In this document: positions 35,032 through 45,941 of the stretch, piece by piece | Layout: every line of letters starts with the position of its first letter | Numbering within the stretch: position 1 is the first letter of the stretch | NCBI RefSeq assembly: GCF_029867415.1 | Contig: NC_081182.1 | Coordinates: forward strand, 16,552,497 to 16,616,496 | Length of the DNA: 64,000 nucleotides | Reading direction: 5' to 3' | Source of the DNA: Vicia villosa | Taxonomy: Eukaryota > Streptophyta > Magnoliopsida > Fabales > Fabaceae | Notes under the pieces: generated by a model | Databases searched by the model: none | What the model saw: the letters and a program-made list of their open reading frames with translations, nothing else | What the model was told of the DNA's origin: nothing | Program-made: the position numbers and the translations under genes

Positions 35032-36711
35032 TCAAACTCCAACAATCTTCACCTCTTTCTGATTTGGGTTACCTTGAACAGATCCATTTAATCCACCATC
35101 CACAACCTTCTTGACTTTGAGTTCATTAGGCTCAACAGGATAATTCCCAGTGAAACAAGCATAACAGAAATTAGAAGAATCATCACCCAACAGCTTCTTC
35201 AAACTATCCATAGGCAAAAAAGCAAGTGAATCACAACCAATAAACTCCTTAATCTCATCCACACTCATCCTATTAGATATCAACTCATCAGGGCTAGGTG
35301 TATCCACACCATAGTAACATGACCCAATAATTGGTGGACATGCAATTCTCATATGAACTTCTTTAGCACCAGCTTCTTTCAACAGCCTCACAATTTTAGA
35401 TGATGTTGTCCCCCTCACAATAGAATCATCAACAACCACAACCCTTTTCCCTTCCAGAACAGCCCGAACCGGCGAAAGCTTCAACTTCACACCAAAATCT
35501 CTAATCTTCTGAGACGGCTCAATGAAAGTTCTACCAACATAGTGTGACCTAATCAAACCCTGCTGAAAAGGAACACCAGCTTTCGCAGCATAACCAAGCG
35601 CAGCAACAACACCAGAATCAGGAACAGCTATAACAACATCACAATCAACAGGACTCTCAGTAGCCAGTATCTCACCAAACAATCTTCTCGATTCATAAAC
35701 AGATTTCCCAAAAACAACAGAATTCGGCAAAGAGAAATAAATATGCTCAAAAATACATTGTTTCGGCTCCGGATGAAAAACCAGAGAATAAGATTGAACA
35801 CCAGTTTCATCCACAACCACAATTTCACCAGGATAAACCTCCCTTTCATAACTAGCTTCAATCAAATCAAGCGCACACGTTTCCGAAGCGAAAACAACAG
35901 AACCATTACTTCTTCTTCCCATAACCAAAGGCCGAAAACCGTAAGGATCTCTCACAGCAACAAGCTTATCCTCAGTAACAAACACAAGCGAATAAGCACC
36001 TTTCACCTTCTCACAAGCATCAATAACTCTAGTTATAAAACTCTTCTGATTCGAAGTCGCGATAAGATGAAGAATAACCTCAGTATCAGAACTCGTATTA
36101 AAAATCGAACCAGATTCTTCAAGCGTGTTTCTCAAGGAACGGTAATTCACGAAATTACCGTTATGAGCAACACCAACGGAACCAAAACGGTAACCTGCAA
36201 CAAAAGGTTGAACGTTTTTCAGCATAGATTGGCCTGCTGTAGAGTAACGAACATGACCGATGGCTAAAGTTCCCGGTAATTGACGGAGTTTCGTATCGTT
36301 AAAAACTTCGGAGACTAGTCCAACGCCGGTGACGGTTATAAGGACGTTATTGTCGACGGAGACAATTCCAGCACCTTCTTGACCACGGTGTTGGAGAGCG
36401 TGGAGAGCTAGGTAACATAAGCGAGAAGCTTCGGCGTCGCCGTAGATACCGACGACGCCGCATTCTTCACGCGGCTTTTCGTTATCGTTGGCGGTTAGGT
36501 TATGGAAAGGGAATGTGTCTGTGGTGTTAGGGTTGGTGTTGGTGGATGAGGAGGGTGGTTTGTGGTTGCGGGAATGGGAGAGTGTGGTTTTGAGGTTTGG
36601 TTTTGAGAAGAGAAGTTTGTTGTGGAAAAAAGAAGGGTTGAGAGAGGAAGAAGAAGAAGAAAAAGAAGAGAAAGAGAGTTTGGGGTTGGAGAGAGCAGAG
36701 TTTGAAGCCAT
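35032..36711 (-). CDS. ASE2: Amidophosphoribosyltransferase, chloroplastic (PurF/GPAT family)
   Basis: First committed enzyme of purine synthesis: PRPP plus glutamine and water give 5-phosphoribosylamine, glutamate and PPi (EC 2.4.2.14), in plastids. It is a single uninterrupted 559-codon frame, intronless as I recall for Arabidopsis ASE2. Residues 1 to about 70 are Ser/Asn/Pro-rich and nearly free of acidic residues, a plastid transit peptide. The Ntn-hydrolase glutaminase domain follows, with its nucleophile Cys84 in REECGVVGIYG (a short propeptide is removed in the family), then HALQHRGQEGAG, VRYSTAG and AHNGNFVN. The phosphoribosyltransferase domain has the PRPP loop VVVVDDSIVRGTT (424-436). 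Cys319, Cys458, Cys516 and Cys519 are the likely [4Fe-4S] ligands by analogy with the Bacillus enzyme. All key residues are present. The RbfA-family gene at 48533 is its neighbour in Arabidopsis too (from memory). Which ASE paralogue this is cannot be settled here. Confidence 0.93.
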   Translation of the reverse strand: MASNSALSNPKLSFSSFSSSSSSLNPSFFHNKLLFSKPNLKTTLSHSRNHKPPSSSTNTNPNTTDTFPFHNLTANDNEKPREECGVVGIYGDAEASRLCYLALHALQHRGQEGAGIVSVDNNVLITVTGVGLVSEVFNDTKLRQLPGTLAIGHVRYSTAGQSMLKNVQPFVAGYRFGSVGVAHNGNFVNYRSLRNTLEESGSIFNTSSDTEVILHLIATSNQKSFITRVIDACEKVKGAYSLVFVTEDKLVAVRDPYGFRPLVMGRRSNGSVVFASETCALDLIEASYEREVYPGEIVVVDETGVQSYSLVFHPEPKQCIFEHIYFSLPNSVVFGKSVYESRRLFGEILATESPVDCDVVIAVPDSGVVAALGYAAKAGVPFQQGLIRSHYVGRTFIEPSQKIRDFGVKLKLSPVRAVLEGKRVVVVDDSIVRGTTSSKIVRLLKEAGAKEVHMRIACPPIIGSCYYGVDTPSPDELISNRMSVDEIKEFIGCDSLAFLPMDSLKKLLGDDSSNFCYACFTGNYPVEPNELKVKKVVDGGLNGSVQGNPNQKEVKIVGV

Positions 36712-36789
36712 GCCGCGTAATAATAATAATAAAAACAGGGTAAAGGGAAAGAGGAGGCAATCAGTATATAACTACTAACTGAGCGGGGA

Positions 36790-38325
36790 CTTAGGTTTTG
36801 TTAGAGCATCTTCAATGGTTGTGACTAATTTGACAACGAATCTTTTACTTTGTTTGTTTTAAATATTAAAAAAATAAATTATAATATCGTGAAATATATT
36901 TTCAAAATTATAATATTAAGATTCCTTTTTAAAAAAATAAGCATGATTCTATTTATTTTTTCCAAATTAATGTACGATGATTATCACTTATAAATACAAA
37001 ATTTACGAAAATTTATGAAATCAGTTCTTTTAATTGTAAAATTTGCGGCATCCTACTATCCCATCAAAAATAAAAACTTATCAATTTTAATAATTTTATT
37101 TTTCAACTAAAAAATAACATACATGTTAAATAATCCACTCCAATCTCTATTATAAAATAAATTGATTTTTTAAATTAAATTATTTTTTTAATAAATTTAT
37201 GGAATAACTAATATAATAAAAATAAACATAAATTACAAAAAAAAATACTTATTTAAAAAAAGAATTAATTGTTATATGATTAAAATTAACAAGGCCAATC
37301 ACAATTATATATATAGATAGTGTAAAATTTCTTTACACTGGTGGTGCATGAGTAACATAAGATTGTTTGCTATTTTTTTAGAGAATACAAAATTGGAGTT
37401 TCAAAGCAAGGATTTTGAGAGTTTTAAAGGTCATTGAAGACATTCATCTAAATTCATGTTATTTGTTAAATTCAGTGTGAGTAGTTAAGTTATTCAAAAT
37501 TAGGTCTTTTGAGACAAATCAGCTTGTACCTGGTAGAATTGTTTAAGATTAATTAAATTCTTGATTTTAATGTTTTTTGTGGGTTGAGTGTTGACGAATG
37601 TGCAAATCCATATTAAATGAGTAGGGATTATTACCGCAAGTCTACCGATCCGATCTAGGACAATTATTCAACTTAGTAATTAATTAGGAATAGATAATTA
37701 TAAGTTGTAGCTTTTCAATTAGAGAATTATTGTGTAAATTAGTGAGCTGTACACCAAAGAATTTGATACATTGGTCTTGTTAATTCACCGTAAAATTCTA
37801 ACATATTAATACTTCAGTTAATACACATTTCATCAATAAGTATAATTAGGGGAGTAGGAATAAAAATTTAATCGTCTTTGGAATATACCTTTCCATAGCA
37901 AAATGTTTTCAAAAGGTTTTTCAAATTCAAAATTTAAATTGAATGAAAACACAAGTTTTGAAAAGCATTTTAATAGAGATTACATGATTGAATTGATGTA
38001 CAAATGAATTCAGATAACAAGATGATAATGAAACAACTAATCAAAAAAGTATGGTAACTAATCTATTTGAATTTAACATAATCTAGAATTACACAATATA
38101 ACAATCTAGAATTACATATTTTCAAAATAATCGTAAGAAAGAAATGTTTAGCAGTCTAGGTCTAACATAGCTTTTGTTTGAGAATCCTATCTCCCGACTA
38201 GTAGTGTTGTAGTTTCTTTCCTCGGGCCCTCTCTATAATAAAAAAAAACATAGATCTAAATTTCAACATTAAATCACTATCAACGATAAAATTAAATCCC
38301 ATACAAACTAGAAAGCAATTAAAAG
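36790..38325. other. AT-rich intergenic DNA, no gene seen
   Basis: Upstream of the amidophosphoribosyltransferase gene, so the proximal part should hold its promoter. GAGCATCTTCAATGGTTGTG at 36803 resembles the terminal motif (GAGCATCTCCAATGG) of common plant DNA transposons. A GTGTAAAATTTCTTTACACTG inverted pair sits near 37320. No element boundaries were established. Confidence 0.4.
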
Positions 38326-39018
38326 GATGATTTCGTGTGGAAGCTGAACGCGGCAGGTTTCTTTTCGGTGGGAAGCTTTGCGGCTGCTGTGTCGAATGCT
38401 AAGCAAGGTTCTTGGCAGCCCACAATGCACAGTAAGTTGAAGATTATTTGGAAATTGGATCTTCCCCTTAGGATTGCAATTTTTGCTTGGAGATTGATTA
38501 TTTTAAGGCTGCCTACTATTGATTCTCTGCTTGCTAGAGGAGTTGTTAACATACCGAATTTGAGTTGTGTGTTTTGTGGGCTTTATCCGGAATCGATTGG
38601 TCATCTCTTTTTTTATTGCAATGTAACGAAGGACGTGTGGGAGAGGGTTTACTCTTGGTTAGGCGAGGATGTTCTCTTTTCTCTGAATCAGTTTAAGGAT
38701 TTGTTGGATGTTCAAGAGGTGGTCAAGAAAGCTAACGAAAGGGAGAAGGTGTCTATCATTTGGATCGCGTTAGTTTGGAGTTTATAGACTATGCGAAACT
38801 CTATCATTTTTGAGCAAGCTTCTTTTAGTTTCGAATTGGTGTTTTGTAATGTGGTCAATTATCGTGGAGTTGGTTAGCTAGATCTTGTGAGCGAAAACAT
38901 TGCTCTAGCTATTATGAGTGGTATAAGTTACCGCTTAGTTGTTTTAATTCCTTGTAATTCTGTAAAAGGGTTGCACCCCTAGTGCAATTTCTTTAATCAA
39001 TTGCCTATTAAAAAAAAA
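38326..39018 (+). mobile_element. 5'-truncated L1-type LINE, 3' end only
   Basis: A plus-strand frame to 38787 reads DDFVWKLNAAGFFSV, then LPLRIAIFAWRLIILRLPTIDSL, then CVFCGLYPESIGHLFFYC and DVWERVYSWLG. This is the zinc-binding zf-RVT domain that follows reverse transcriptase in plant L1 elements (C-x2-C ... H-x3-C pattern visible). A stop interrupts the frame before the normal C-terminus. The 3' UTR ends in a poly(A) run at about 39009-39018. No target duplication was found. The open frame length suggests a fairly recent, dead-on-arrival insertion. Confidence 0.82.
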
Positions 39019-39814
39019 AACTTAAGAATATGCAAATTTTATACAAATTAAAAAGAGTAGATATAAAGATAATGTACACTAATATTTATAGTGGTTCTAA
39101 ACACCATCCTCACTTGCACCTAGTTCAGTCTCCAATGAAAAGTTACCGAAAATTGTTAAGTCTTCCACTAATAAAGAAATCACAAATGTCATTTGATACA
39201 ATAGATACTCACAAACAAATTGAAAATTTAAAGCAAACTATTAAGCATCACATATTAGAGGGTACACGCTTAAAATTTTAACCTATCCCATAAAAAATAC
39301 AGATAAAACAGACATGTCGGTCAGGCCGAACCAGTTTTGTCATCTCTATTTGAGACATTAATATTCATTTTTATTGTTTGATATTTTATTTTGCTTAAAT
39401 TAGGGTTACTATTTCAATTAGTATAAATAATACTACATCTTCTACTTATTTAATGAGAGCGCCCGTTGTTCTCATTGACGAATCGACGAATTGAGGGTCT
39501 TGTGTTAGTGGTGTAAAAACAATTTTTTTTGAGCTAGTGTTGAAAAAAATAATTAAAATACAAATTATATAAAATTATAATTATTCTTTGATAATATTAT
39601 TATATATTTTTTAAAATGTATGAAAAACCTTAAGCGAGGTTGATTTTAAATAAGAGGGAGTACTATAAAAAGATTTTTTTTTTAGCACTAGTCCATAAAG
39701 GAAGAAACATCAATATTGGGAATCTCGCTTTATGGTTTGATGTCTGACTTTGACTCCCAATTCTCAAAATTGAAAGGCGCTGTCCCTTTTGATTGGATTG
39801 AATTCTCTTTTGAT
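39019..39814. other. Intergenic, no gene seen
   Basis: AT-rich. A TATAAATAATAC box-like string near 39422 lies in sequence resembling a decayed LTR promoter, but no LTR pair was found. Confidence 0.35.
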
Positions 39815-39816
39815 TA

Positions 39817-39960
39817 CTCCCTCTGTCCCAAAATAAGTGTCACATTTACTTTTTAGATTCATTGAATATTTAATGTATCTAGTCTGTATACAGACTAGAT
39901 ACATTAAATATTCAATGAACCTAAAAAGTAAATGTGACACTTATTTTGGGACGGAGGGAG
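39817..39960. mobile_element. Stowaway-type MITE (144 bp), near-perfect palindrome
   Basis: Starts CTCCCTCTGTCCCAAAATAA and ends with the inverse ...TTATTTTGGGACGGAGGGAG, flanked by TA on both sides (39815-39816, 39961-39962), the Tc1/mariner target duplicate. The whole element is one inverted repeat meeting at GTCTGTATACAGAC near 39890, with only two or three mismatches. A transcript would fold into one long hairpin. Confidence 0.93.
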
Positions 39961-39962
39961 TA

Positions 39963-40527
39963 AGTTTTTGCATCTAATAATCTAACCCATTCATTTCAAA
40001 ATGGATTTCACCAATTTTATATTCTTTTCTTAATTTGTGTACACGTACACCTTCTTAGTACTCCACTGAAAAAAATCATATTCCATGATTCCATCAACTA
40101 AGACTACACCACTATTTCTATTATTCTTATGCCAAATCTTATATATTCTTCTCAACTCATCAAAGTTAATGCATGTGGTATAATTTACGTGTGTACTAAT
40201 TGAAAAAAGTCGTTGTCATTCATATATGTGTGAGTTAATATATGGTTATATACTTGAAAGAGAAATTATTTATATGGATAAAGAGAGACTAACTTAGTAT
40301 TTATTAATTAATATATAAGAATGAGGTTCAAATGATAGTGGCCAAGAGAAATGGGTAGCAAATATAGGGACGATAGCATAGGATAGACATTGATGACTCG
40401 ATTGTTTTGTTTTCTTAGAAAAGCATATTGTAGGATAGACTTTGAGGACAATTTGACTAAGAAAGGACAAGGCATAAGCATACCACACTCTCCAACCCAG
40501 TCCCACCATTCATTGACTACTTTCCCT
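39963..40527. other. Intergenic, no gene seen
   Basis: AT-rich spacer between the Stowaway MITE and the Mutator-type MITE. Nothing recognised. Confidence 0.4.
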
Positions 40528-40537
40528 TTTTCCTTTA

Positions 40538-40726
40538 GAGGAGTGCTAGCAACACTCTCTTTTCAACACTCTCTCAAACACTCACTTTGCTATTGGTTAA
40601 AACATGTGTGAGCCCTCACTTTGGAAATGGATCCCACATAAAGTGGTAGGACCCACACATGTTTCAACCAATAAAAAAGTGAGTGTTGGAGAGAGTGTTG
40701 AAAAGAGAGTGTTCCTAGCATTTCTC
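40538..40726. mobile_element. Mutator-type MITE (189 bp)
   Basis: Long imperfect inverted repeats: the left end GAGGAGTGCTAGCAACACTC matches the complement of the right end, GAGAAATGCTAGGAACACTC, and homology continues through TCTTTTCAACACTCTCTC and the ATTGGTTRAAACATGTGTG block. The flanks carry a 10-bp duplicate TTTTCCTTTA (40528-40537 and 40727-40736). Long TIRs plus a 9-11 bp TSD indicate a MULE-derived MITE. Confidence 0.88.
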
Positions 40727-40736
40727 TTTTCCTTTA

Positions 40737-42290
40737 ATATAATATAATGCCCGTCAATAAATAACAATAACAATAACAATTAAAATAATAGACAATTAAA
40801 AATTCCAAAACTTTAAATCTTTAAGAGTGACACTAATTCTGGTCATTTAAAAAAACATAGAATTCAAAATTTTCAAGAAAAAAATTCGATTTAATTTCTT
40901 ATAAAATTAAATCGGCATATTAGTGTCGGAGTTATTGAACCGTTTTGAATCTATGATGTGTATCATGATGTGTATCGATAACATAACTATGAGGAATTAA
41001 AGGTGTTAGTTAAGCATTACCATTAAATTATAATCATTCTTAAAAGATCAAGTTTGTTTCTTGTCGGCCAAAAATTCGTGACCAACTACCCCGTATCGAC
41101 TAGAGACCCAATTGCACGAGGCACATTACTTATCCTACTCCGTTCGATCCAATGTATGAATACCTTCGTAAAAGGTTTTAAGGTACACAGTCTCTAATAT
41201 CCACTTCATTATCTTAAATCTTGAACCCTAAACGGATTTGGTGTTAGAGTGCTAACCATGCAGGTACTCCCCTCAGATTCACCCTATCAGAGACAACAAC
41301 TTCGATTAATGACACCTCAACAACAGCGATACCTCTGGTTCAAGAAACATTGTGATTAAAACGTCTTATTCACTTTGTCATTTTAGCGTAGTGCATCAGA
41401 AGCACGAATCACTTAGTTAAAATAAGGGTGCTTCGATCCCTGTCCTCACTCAAAAGTTTTTCTTCGGGAATGTTCAAAAGTGCTAACGATAGCATGGGTA
41501 TCTATCCGCCTCTTCTTATACTAAAAGGAAATCACTTCACCAGGACCAAACCCTTCTTCATATCTGAATACGTCAATGAAGAACAAAGCAAGTGGAAGAA
41601 CGACAAAGGAGCAAGCTAATAATAAAAATGACTTATAAATTCACGAAACAAACTAGAAGTTATAAAATCAAGGGTATGTTCGCCTATTCTTTTCTCTATG
41701 TTTCTCTGAAATCCAAACTACAAGCAAATGTCGGCATTTCAACAACTTCTTTTTTTCACTTTCTCTATTAGGTTATGGCATGGAAGTTGTTACTCCTTAC
41801 ACATCTGAAACTTTATTTGTCCATCTCATTCTAAAGCTTATGGTGTTCTTCTTCTCTATTTTATTTGACTTTTAGTATCAATTAATTGTAAAAGTTTCTA
41901 TTGTGCTATTGTAAGATTATAGAAGAAACTGAAGGAATAAAAGTATCATTATCGCAATTGGAGCTGATTTCGAACATTTCTAATGCAAACCTTACATTAG
42001 AGGTTCGTTTATTTTTTTCTTTTAAATACCAAATTGTTATTGCTCCTTGATGTTTTGCAATGATTTGGAACTCTTGAATATAAATTATTTTCTATTTGAT
42101 AAATATTTAGGAAGTGCAAAATAATAATTTTTTTGATAAAAATGTGAACAACGAAACTGAAGATTAAGAGATGAATTATTAGGAGTTGATTTCAATGCTT
42201 ATGTTATTGGTAATAGCGTCGAGGATATTTGGAAAATGGACTTGAAAAAATATGTGCATTAAAAATGTAATAAATATCATTTTCTAAATG
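40737..42290. other. Repeat-like intergenic DNA, no gene recognised
   Basis: A GC-richer stretch at 41040-41640 includes GTTAGAGTGCTAAC (41233), a string that also occurs at 45224, suggesting fragments of the same dispersed repeat. No coding domain found. Confidence 0.35.
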
Positions 42291-42296
42291 TGTAGG

Positions 42297-44354
42297 TGAT
42301 ATTTATGTTCTATAATCGGTATATTAATTTACATGGTTTTGCAACAAGAAAAAGCAAGATATTGATGAATAAAATTGGGTGAAGAAACACAACAAACGTT
42401 TTTGTGTTATAGACAAGGCTACAATGAAGACAAAGTTGTAAGTCGTAAACCCAAGGCTCAGACGAGATATGGTTGTGAAGCAAATTGTCGAGTTCATATT
42501 GAGATAACTATTGTAAGGTGGTACATTAAGTATTTGAATTATTTTTACAATCATAGTTTGATGGATGAAAAGTATGTGGAAATGTTACCAACTCACAGAA
42601 AGACGACTGATTATGACAAATTTCATATGGACACAAGACGCAAATGAAATATTGTTTTGGAGACATAGTATTGACGATAATGCAAGATTGCAACATATAT
42701 TTTAGTATGATGGCTGTGTCGTAAAGATTATAAAGTATATGACGATGTATTTGCATATGATGCAACATATAGAAAGAACATGTATTGTGCCCACTAATGT
42801 GTTTTTTGGAGTAAACCACCACAGTCAAAGTATTGTGTTTGCAAGTGCCATAGTTTGAAATGAAAAAGAAAAAACTTATTGAGTGGCTATTAGAAATGTT
42901 AATTGAAGTAATTGGAGGTAAAAATTTGAAGTCAACTATAACTAATGGAGACAAGTCTATGAGAAATGCAATTAAAAAAATTCTTCCAAATTCTTACCAT
43001 GTGTTATGTACATTACACCTATTCCGTAATATGGCTACTAATATTTAGAGTTGTCAAAATAGACTACCCGGCACTAAACGGGCCGACCTTGGATTTTTGA
43101 GGGCTGGGCCAAAAAGGCCGTGCGTAATGTGGACTCAAGAATTACTACTCGAGTTCGACCCTAGATGGGCTTCGGGCTACCCAGCTCTAAACAAACTTTT
43201 TTATTTGAAAAAATAAAAATAAAAATTCCATAATATTATTATAACTAAAATTAAAAAATATATTATTTTAAACATAATACATTTTAAAGTATTATATTAT
43301 CTCTTAAAGATACTATAATATGTTTCTAAATACAATATATGTCTAAATTGTATAAAATAATACATGAAAATTTAACATAAGAGAAAACTAATATAATACA
43401 ATGAGAAGGTTGATTATATTAATGTATGATATTTAAAAGAGAAAAATTGAATAGAATAGAGATAAAATTTAGTGAGGTGAGAAAAATCAATGTGGTATTT
43501 TGGAGTAAGACAATATAAATATTAATATATATTTTTAAAAAGTTATAATTATGCAGGCCTAATGGGTTACCCACGACCCATATGGGCTATCCCTAATGGG
43601 TAGCGGGTTTTTAAGGGCTAGGCTAAAAAGGCCCTAAAAAATATAGGCTCTAATTTTAAGACCCGAGCCCTATGATTTTTTGAACCTGATGAATCGACTC
43701 ATATGGGCTAACCCATTTTGACAGTTCTACTAGTATTAGGAACACTCAATTTATTTATAAGTTCCAATAGTGTATACTTGGAGATTATGATATTTATTAG
43801 TTTGATTAGAAGTAGGTAAACTTGACAGTGAAATTCGATTTTCAAGAAAGCATGGGAATTTTAAACATATATGTAAAACGCAATATGTGGGCCGGAACCC
43901 ACATAATAAGAAAATTCTTTGTGGGATTTAATATGACCTCTCGATGTGAATTGGAAATATCTCTGGAGAAGTTAAGGTATATTTTTCATCAGCACACAGT
44001 GAACTTGTTTTCAAATACAATTACAAGATATGAAGAAACCCATTACAAATATCTACACAAGGGAGATTATCTTTTTTTATGACCTACACTTCAAAGGATG
44101 TGCATTTGCAGGGTCATACTTTATGCACAAACAATGTTTGATTACACGTATATTGTCGATAATCGTATACAAGGTTCAGAGTGGAAAGTGTCATTCTTCC
44201 CTTCAAGTTTGAAATTCAATTGTTCGTGTAAGAGGATAGAATCACTAGGTGTTTCTTGTGAGCATATTACACTGTTGAAATGTTTCCTTTTGAAATATAT
44301 GGTTGCTTAGAGTTAAAATTTCTATGACTGAGTTTCCTGAGTATGTCATGGGTC
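42297..44354 (+). pseudogene. FAR1-related / MULE-type transposase pseudogene
   Basis: Broken plus-strand frames follow FAR1-family order. The FAR1 DNA-binding domain comes first (FYNRYINLHGFATRKSK near 42300, then TRYGCEANCRVHIEI, YIKYLNYFYNHSLM to about 42620). The MULE transposase core follows: YDDVFAYDATYRKNMY (42735-42785), then WLLEMLIEVIGGKNLKS, TNGDKSMRNAIKKILPNSYH and LCTLHLFRN (42880-43030), and after an insertion WAGTHIIRKFFVGFNMTSRCE (43880-43945). Last is a SWIM-like zinc finger CSCKRIESLGVSCEHI (44225-44270). Stops and frame shifts are scattered throughout. It is interrupted by a 684-bp hAT-like element, and its C-terminal end is cut by a TRIM at 44360. Either a dead FAR1/FRS-type gene or a dead Mutator transposase. 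The family relationship does not separate them. Confidence 0.82.
43046..43729. mobile_element. hAT-like non-autonomous element (684 bp) inside the FAR1 pseudogene
   Basis: Begins TAGAGTTGTCAAAATAG and ends with the inverse of TAGAACTGTCAAAATGG. Flanks are CTAATATT (43038-43045) and CTAGTATT (43730-43737), an 8-bp duplicate with one mismatch, so the insertion is not recent. GGGCC-rich shoulders enclose an AT-rich centre. A second, inverted copy lies at about 62835-63323. Confidence 0.82.
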
Positions 44355-44359
44355 CAAAA

Positions 44360-44599
44360 TGTTGGAGAAATTTGGGGGATCAACACGAGGAGTATCTTTT
44401 AACTTTGGGGCATATCTCTTAGGAGCAACATCTCTTAGGAGCAACATACCTTTGTGAGAGACACACCACATACTCACCCAAAACCTTAAGGTGATATGTG
44501 TGTGTGTGTGTTCTTCCATTTATAAATGCTCAAGTCTCCACATTCATAACCAATGTAGGACTTCCCCACACTACTCACACTTGTAATTCATTTTCAACA
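44360..44599 (-). repeat. LTR of the TRIM (3' LTR on the minus strand)
   Basis: 240 bp. Contains a (GT)n expansion near 44493-44510 and a small internal duplication (CTCTTAGGAGCAACAT twice near 44406-44440) that explain its greater length than the partner. Confidence 0.88.
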
Positions 44600-44659
44600 C
44601 TCCCTCTCAAGTGTGTAATCTTGTCCCTTCACTCGAAACCCAAGGCTCATGATACCATT

Positions 44660-44873
44660 TGTTGGAGAAACAGTCAGGGGGTCAACGAGGGAGCATTTTA
44701 CACTTGAGAACTTTTCTTTTGAGCAACACACCTTTATGAGAGACACACCACATACTCACCCTAAACCTTAAGGTGATATGTGATTTCTCCCACTTATAAA
44801 TGTTCAAGTCTCTAAATTTCTAACCAATGTGGAACTTCCCCACACTAGTCACACTTGTAATTCTTTTTCAACA
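44660..44873 (-). repeat. LTR of the TRIM (5' LTR on the minus strand)
   Basis: 214 bp, same order of landmarks as 44360-44599 (GTGAGAGACACACCACATAC in the partner, AACCTTAAGGTGATATGTG, CCAATGTRGRACTTCCCCAC). Divergence between the copies is considerable, so the insertion is old. Confidence 0.88.
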
Positions 44874-44878
44874 CAAAA

Positions 44879-45592
44879 GAGTATAATATTCTACTAGTTT
44901 TCTAACGAGGATGTCTTTTTAGTGGAATAATTTAAGGAAATTAAATTTCAGTGACTTAAATTCTCTATCCTCGCCCAATCCAAAAACGCCCGTACCAATA
45001 CGTTGAGGACTCAGGATATCCGCAACTATGAGACATTCACTCAATCCTCGCCCTCAGACGGTTGCATACCGTTAGAGATAATCAAACGGTCCTTTGTGTA
45101 AGGTGTCAACTCACACGAGACAATTTTAACCGTTCACACTATATAAAGCACAACATACACTATTTTGAATATTCTCTCATTCACACATTCAAACTATTTT
45201 CCCGCTCATTCACGAACTTGCATGTTAGAGTGCTAACTCTGGAGGTTCACCCATCCGTCGTACTGCAAACTGACTCCATTGCATCAAAACTCGATTCCAT
45301 TTAATCTCTATCTATTTTTAGAAACTCATTGTGTTTTACCTTCAAATAATGTATTGTATTACCAAATCAATAAAATCATAAATATCCTACAAAGACTACG
45401 ATGTTTTTGAACATTGGCTTCATCTGCAGCTTTCGGTGCCAACCACAGCTCTACTTGTACCTTATAAATTTTAGAATTAAATTGAAGAGAAGGAAAGAAA
45501 AGAAGGTAATAGTTGTAAATTTAAAAATTAAGAGTGTATTTGGATAAACTATTTTAATGAGAGAATGTAATATTTTAAAAGAATTCAAAATA
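44879..45592. other. Repeat-like intergenic DNA
   Basis: A TATA-box-like CTATATAAAGCAC (about 45140) and GTTAGAGTGCTAAC (45224) suggest an LTR fragment related to 41233. No boundaries or ORF with a domain. Confidence 0.35.
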
Positions 45593-45600
45593 ATTTAAAC

Positions 45601-45933
45601 TAGGGGTAGCAAACGGACATGTCCGTCCCGTTTAGACTCACCTCGCAAGAAAACGGGGCGGAGCGGGGAGGTCATAGTTGAGGGTGCGGGTCTAAAACTT
45701 TGGCCCACCCTGCAAAAAAGTGAGGGCGGGGCGGGCTAAGCCCGCGGGCACTACACTTTTTAAGTCTAAAAATGCAAAATTTATGTTAATTCCCATACCC
45801 GCAAAAGCTCGCATAAAAAATGGAGCGAGGCAGTCAGATTAGAGGGTGAGAGCCTAAAACCATGGCCCGCCCCGCATAAAAATGAGGGCAAAACGGGCAT
45901 TCCCAACGGGCCGTGTCCGTTTTGTCACCCCTA
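45601..45933. mobile_element. hAT-like MITE (333 bp)
   Basis: Begins TAGGGGTAGCAAACGGAC. The inverse of its end is TAGGGGTGACAAAACGGAC. A perfect 8-bp duplicate ATTTAAAC flanks it (45593-45600 and 45934-45941). The interior is rich in GGGCGGGGC-type strings. No coding capacity. Confidence 0.9.
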
Positions 45934-45941
45934 ATTTAAAC

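Larger units (their letters stand above)
44360..44873 (-). mobile_element. TRIM (terminal-repeat retrotransposon in miniature), 514 bp
   Basis: Direct repeats 44360-44599 and 44660-44873 begin TGTTGGAGAAA and end TTTTCAACA on the plus strand. Read on the minus strand they run TGTTGAAAA...TCTCCAACA, i.e. TG...CA LTRs. The interior is only 60 bp. Adjacent to the right-hand (5') LTR it carries a minus-strand TGGTATCATGAGCC, close to the initiator-Met-tRNA primer site, and next to the other LTR a purine tract ACTTGAGAGGGAG. The flanks carry the 5-bp TSD CAAAA (44355-44359 and 44874-44878). These are all the hallmarks of a TRIM, with no coding capacity. Confidence 0.9.

Noticed and set aside
35743..36267. 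174-codon plus-strand ORF
   Set aside because: Antisense shadow of the amidophosphoribosyltransferase gene, Asn/Ser/Thr/Arg-rich with no domain. The frames at 36488-36778, 36527-36760 and 35628-35861 are shadows too.
38319..38552. Minus-strand 77-codon ORF
   Set aside because: Shadow of the LINE zf-RVT frame on the plus strand.
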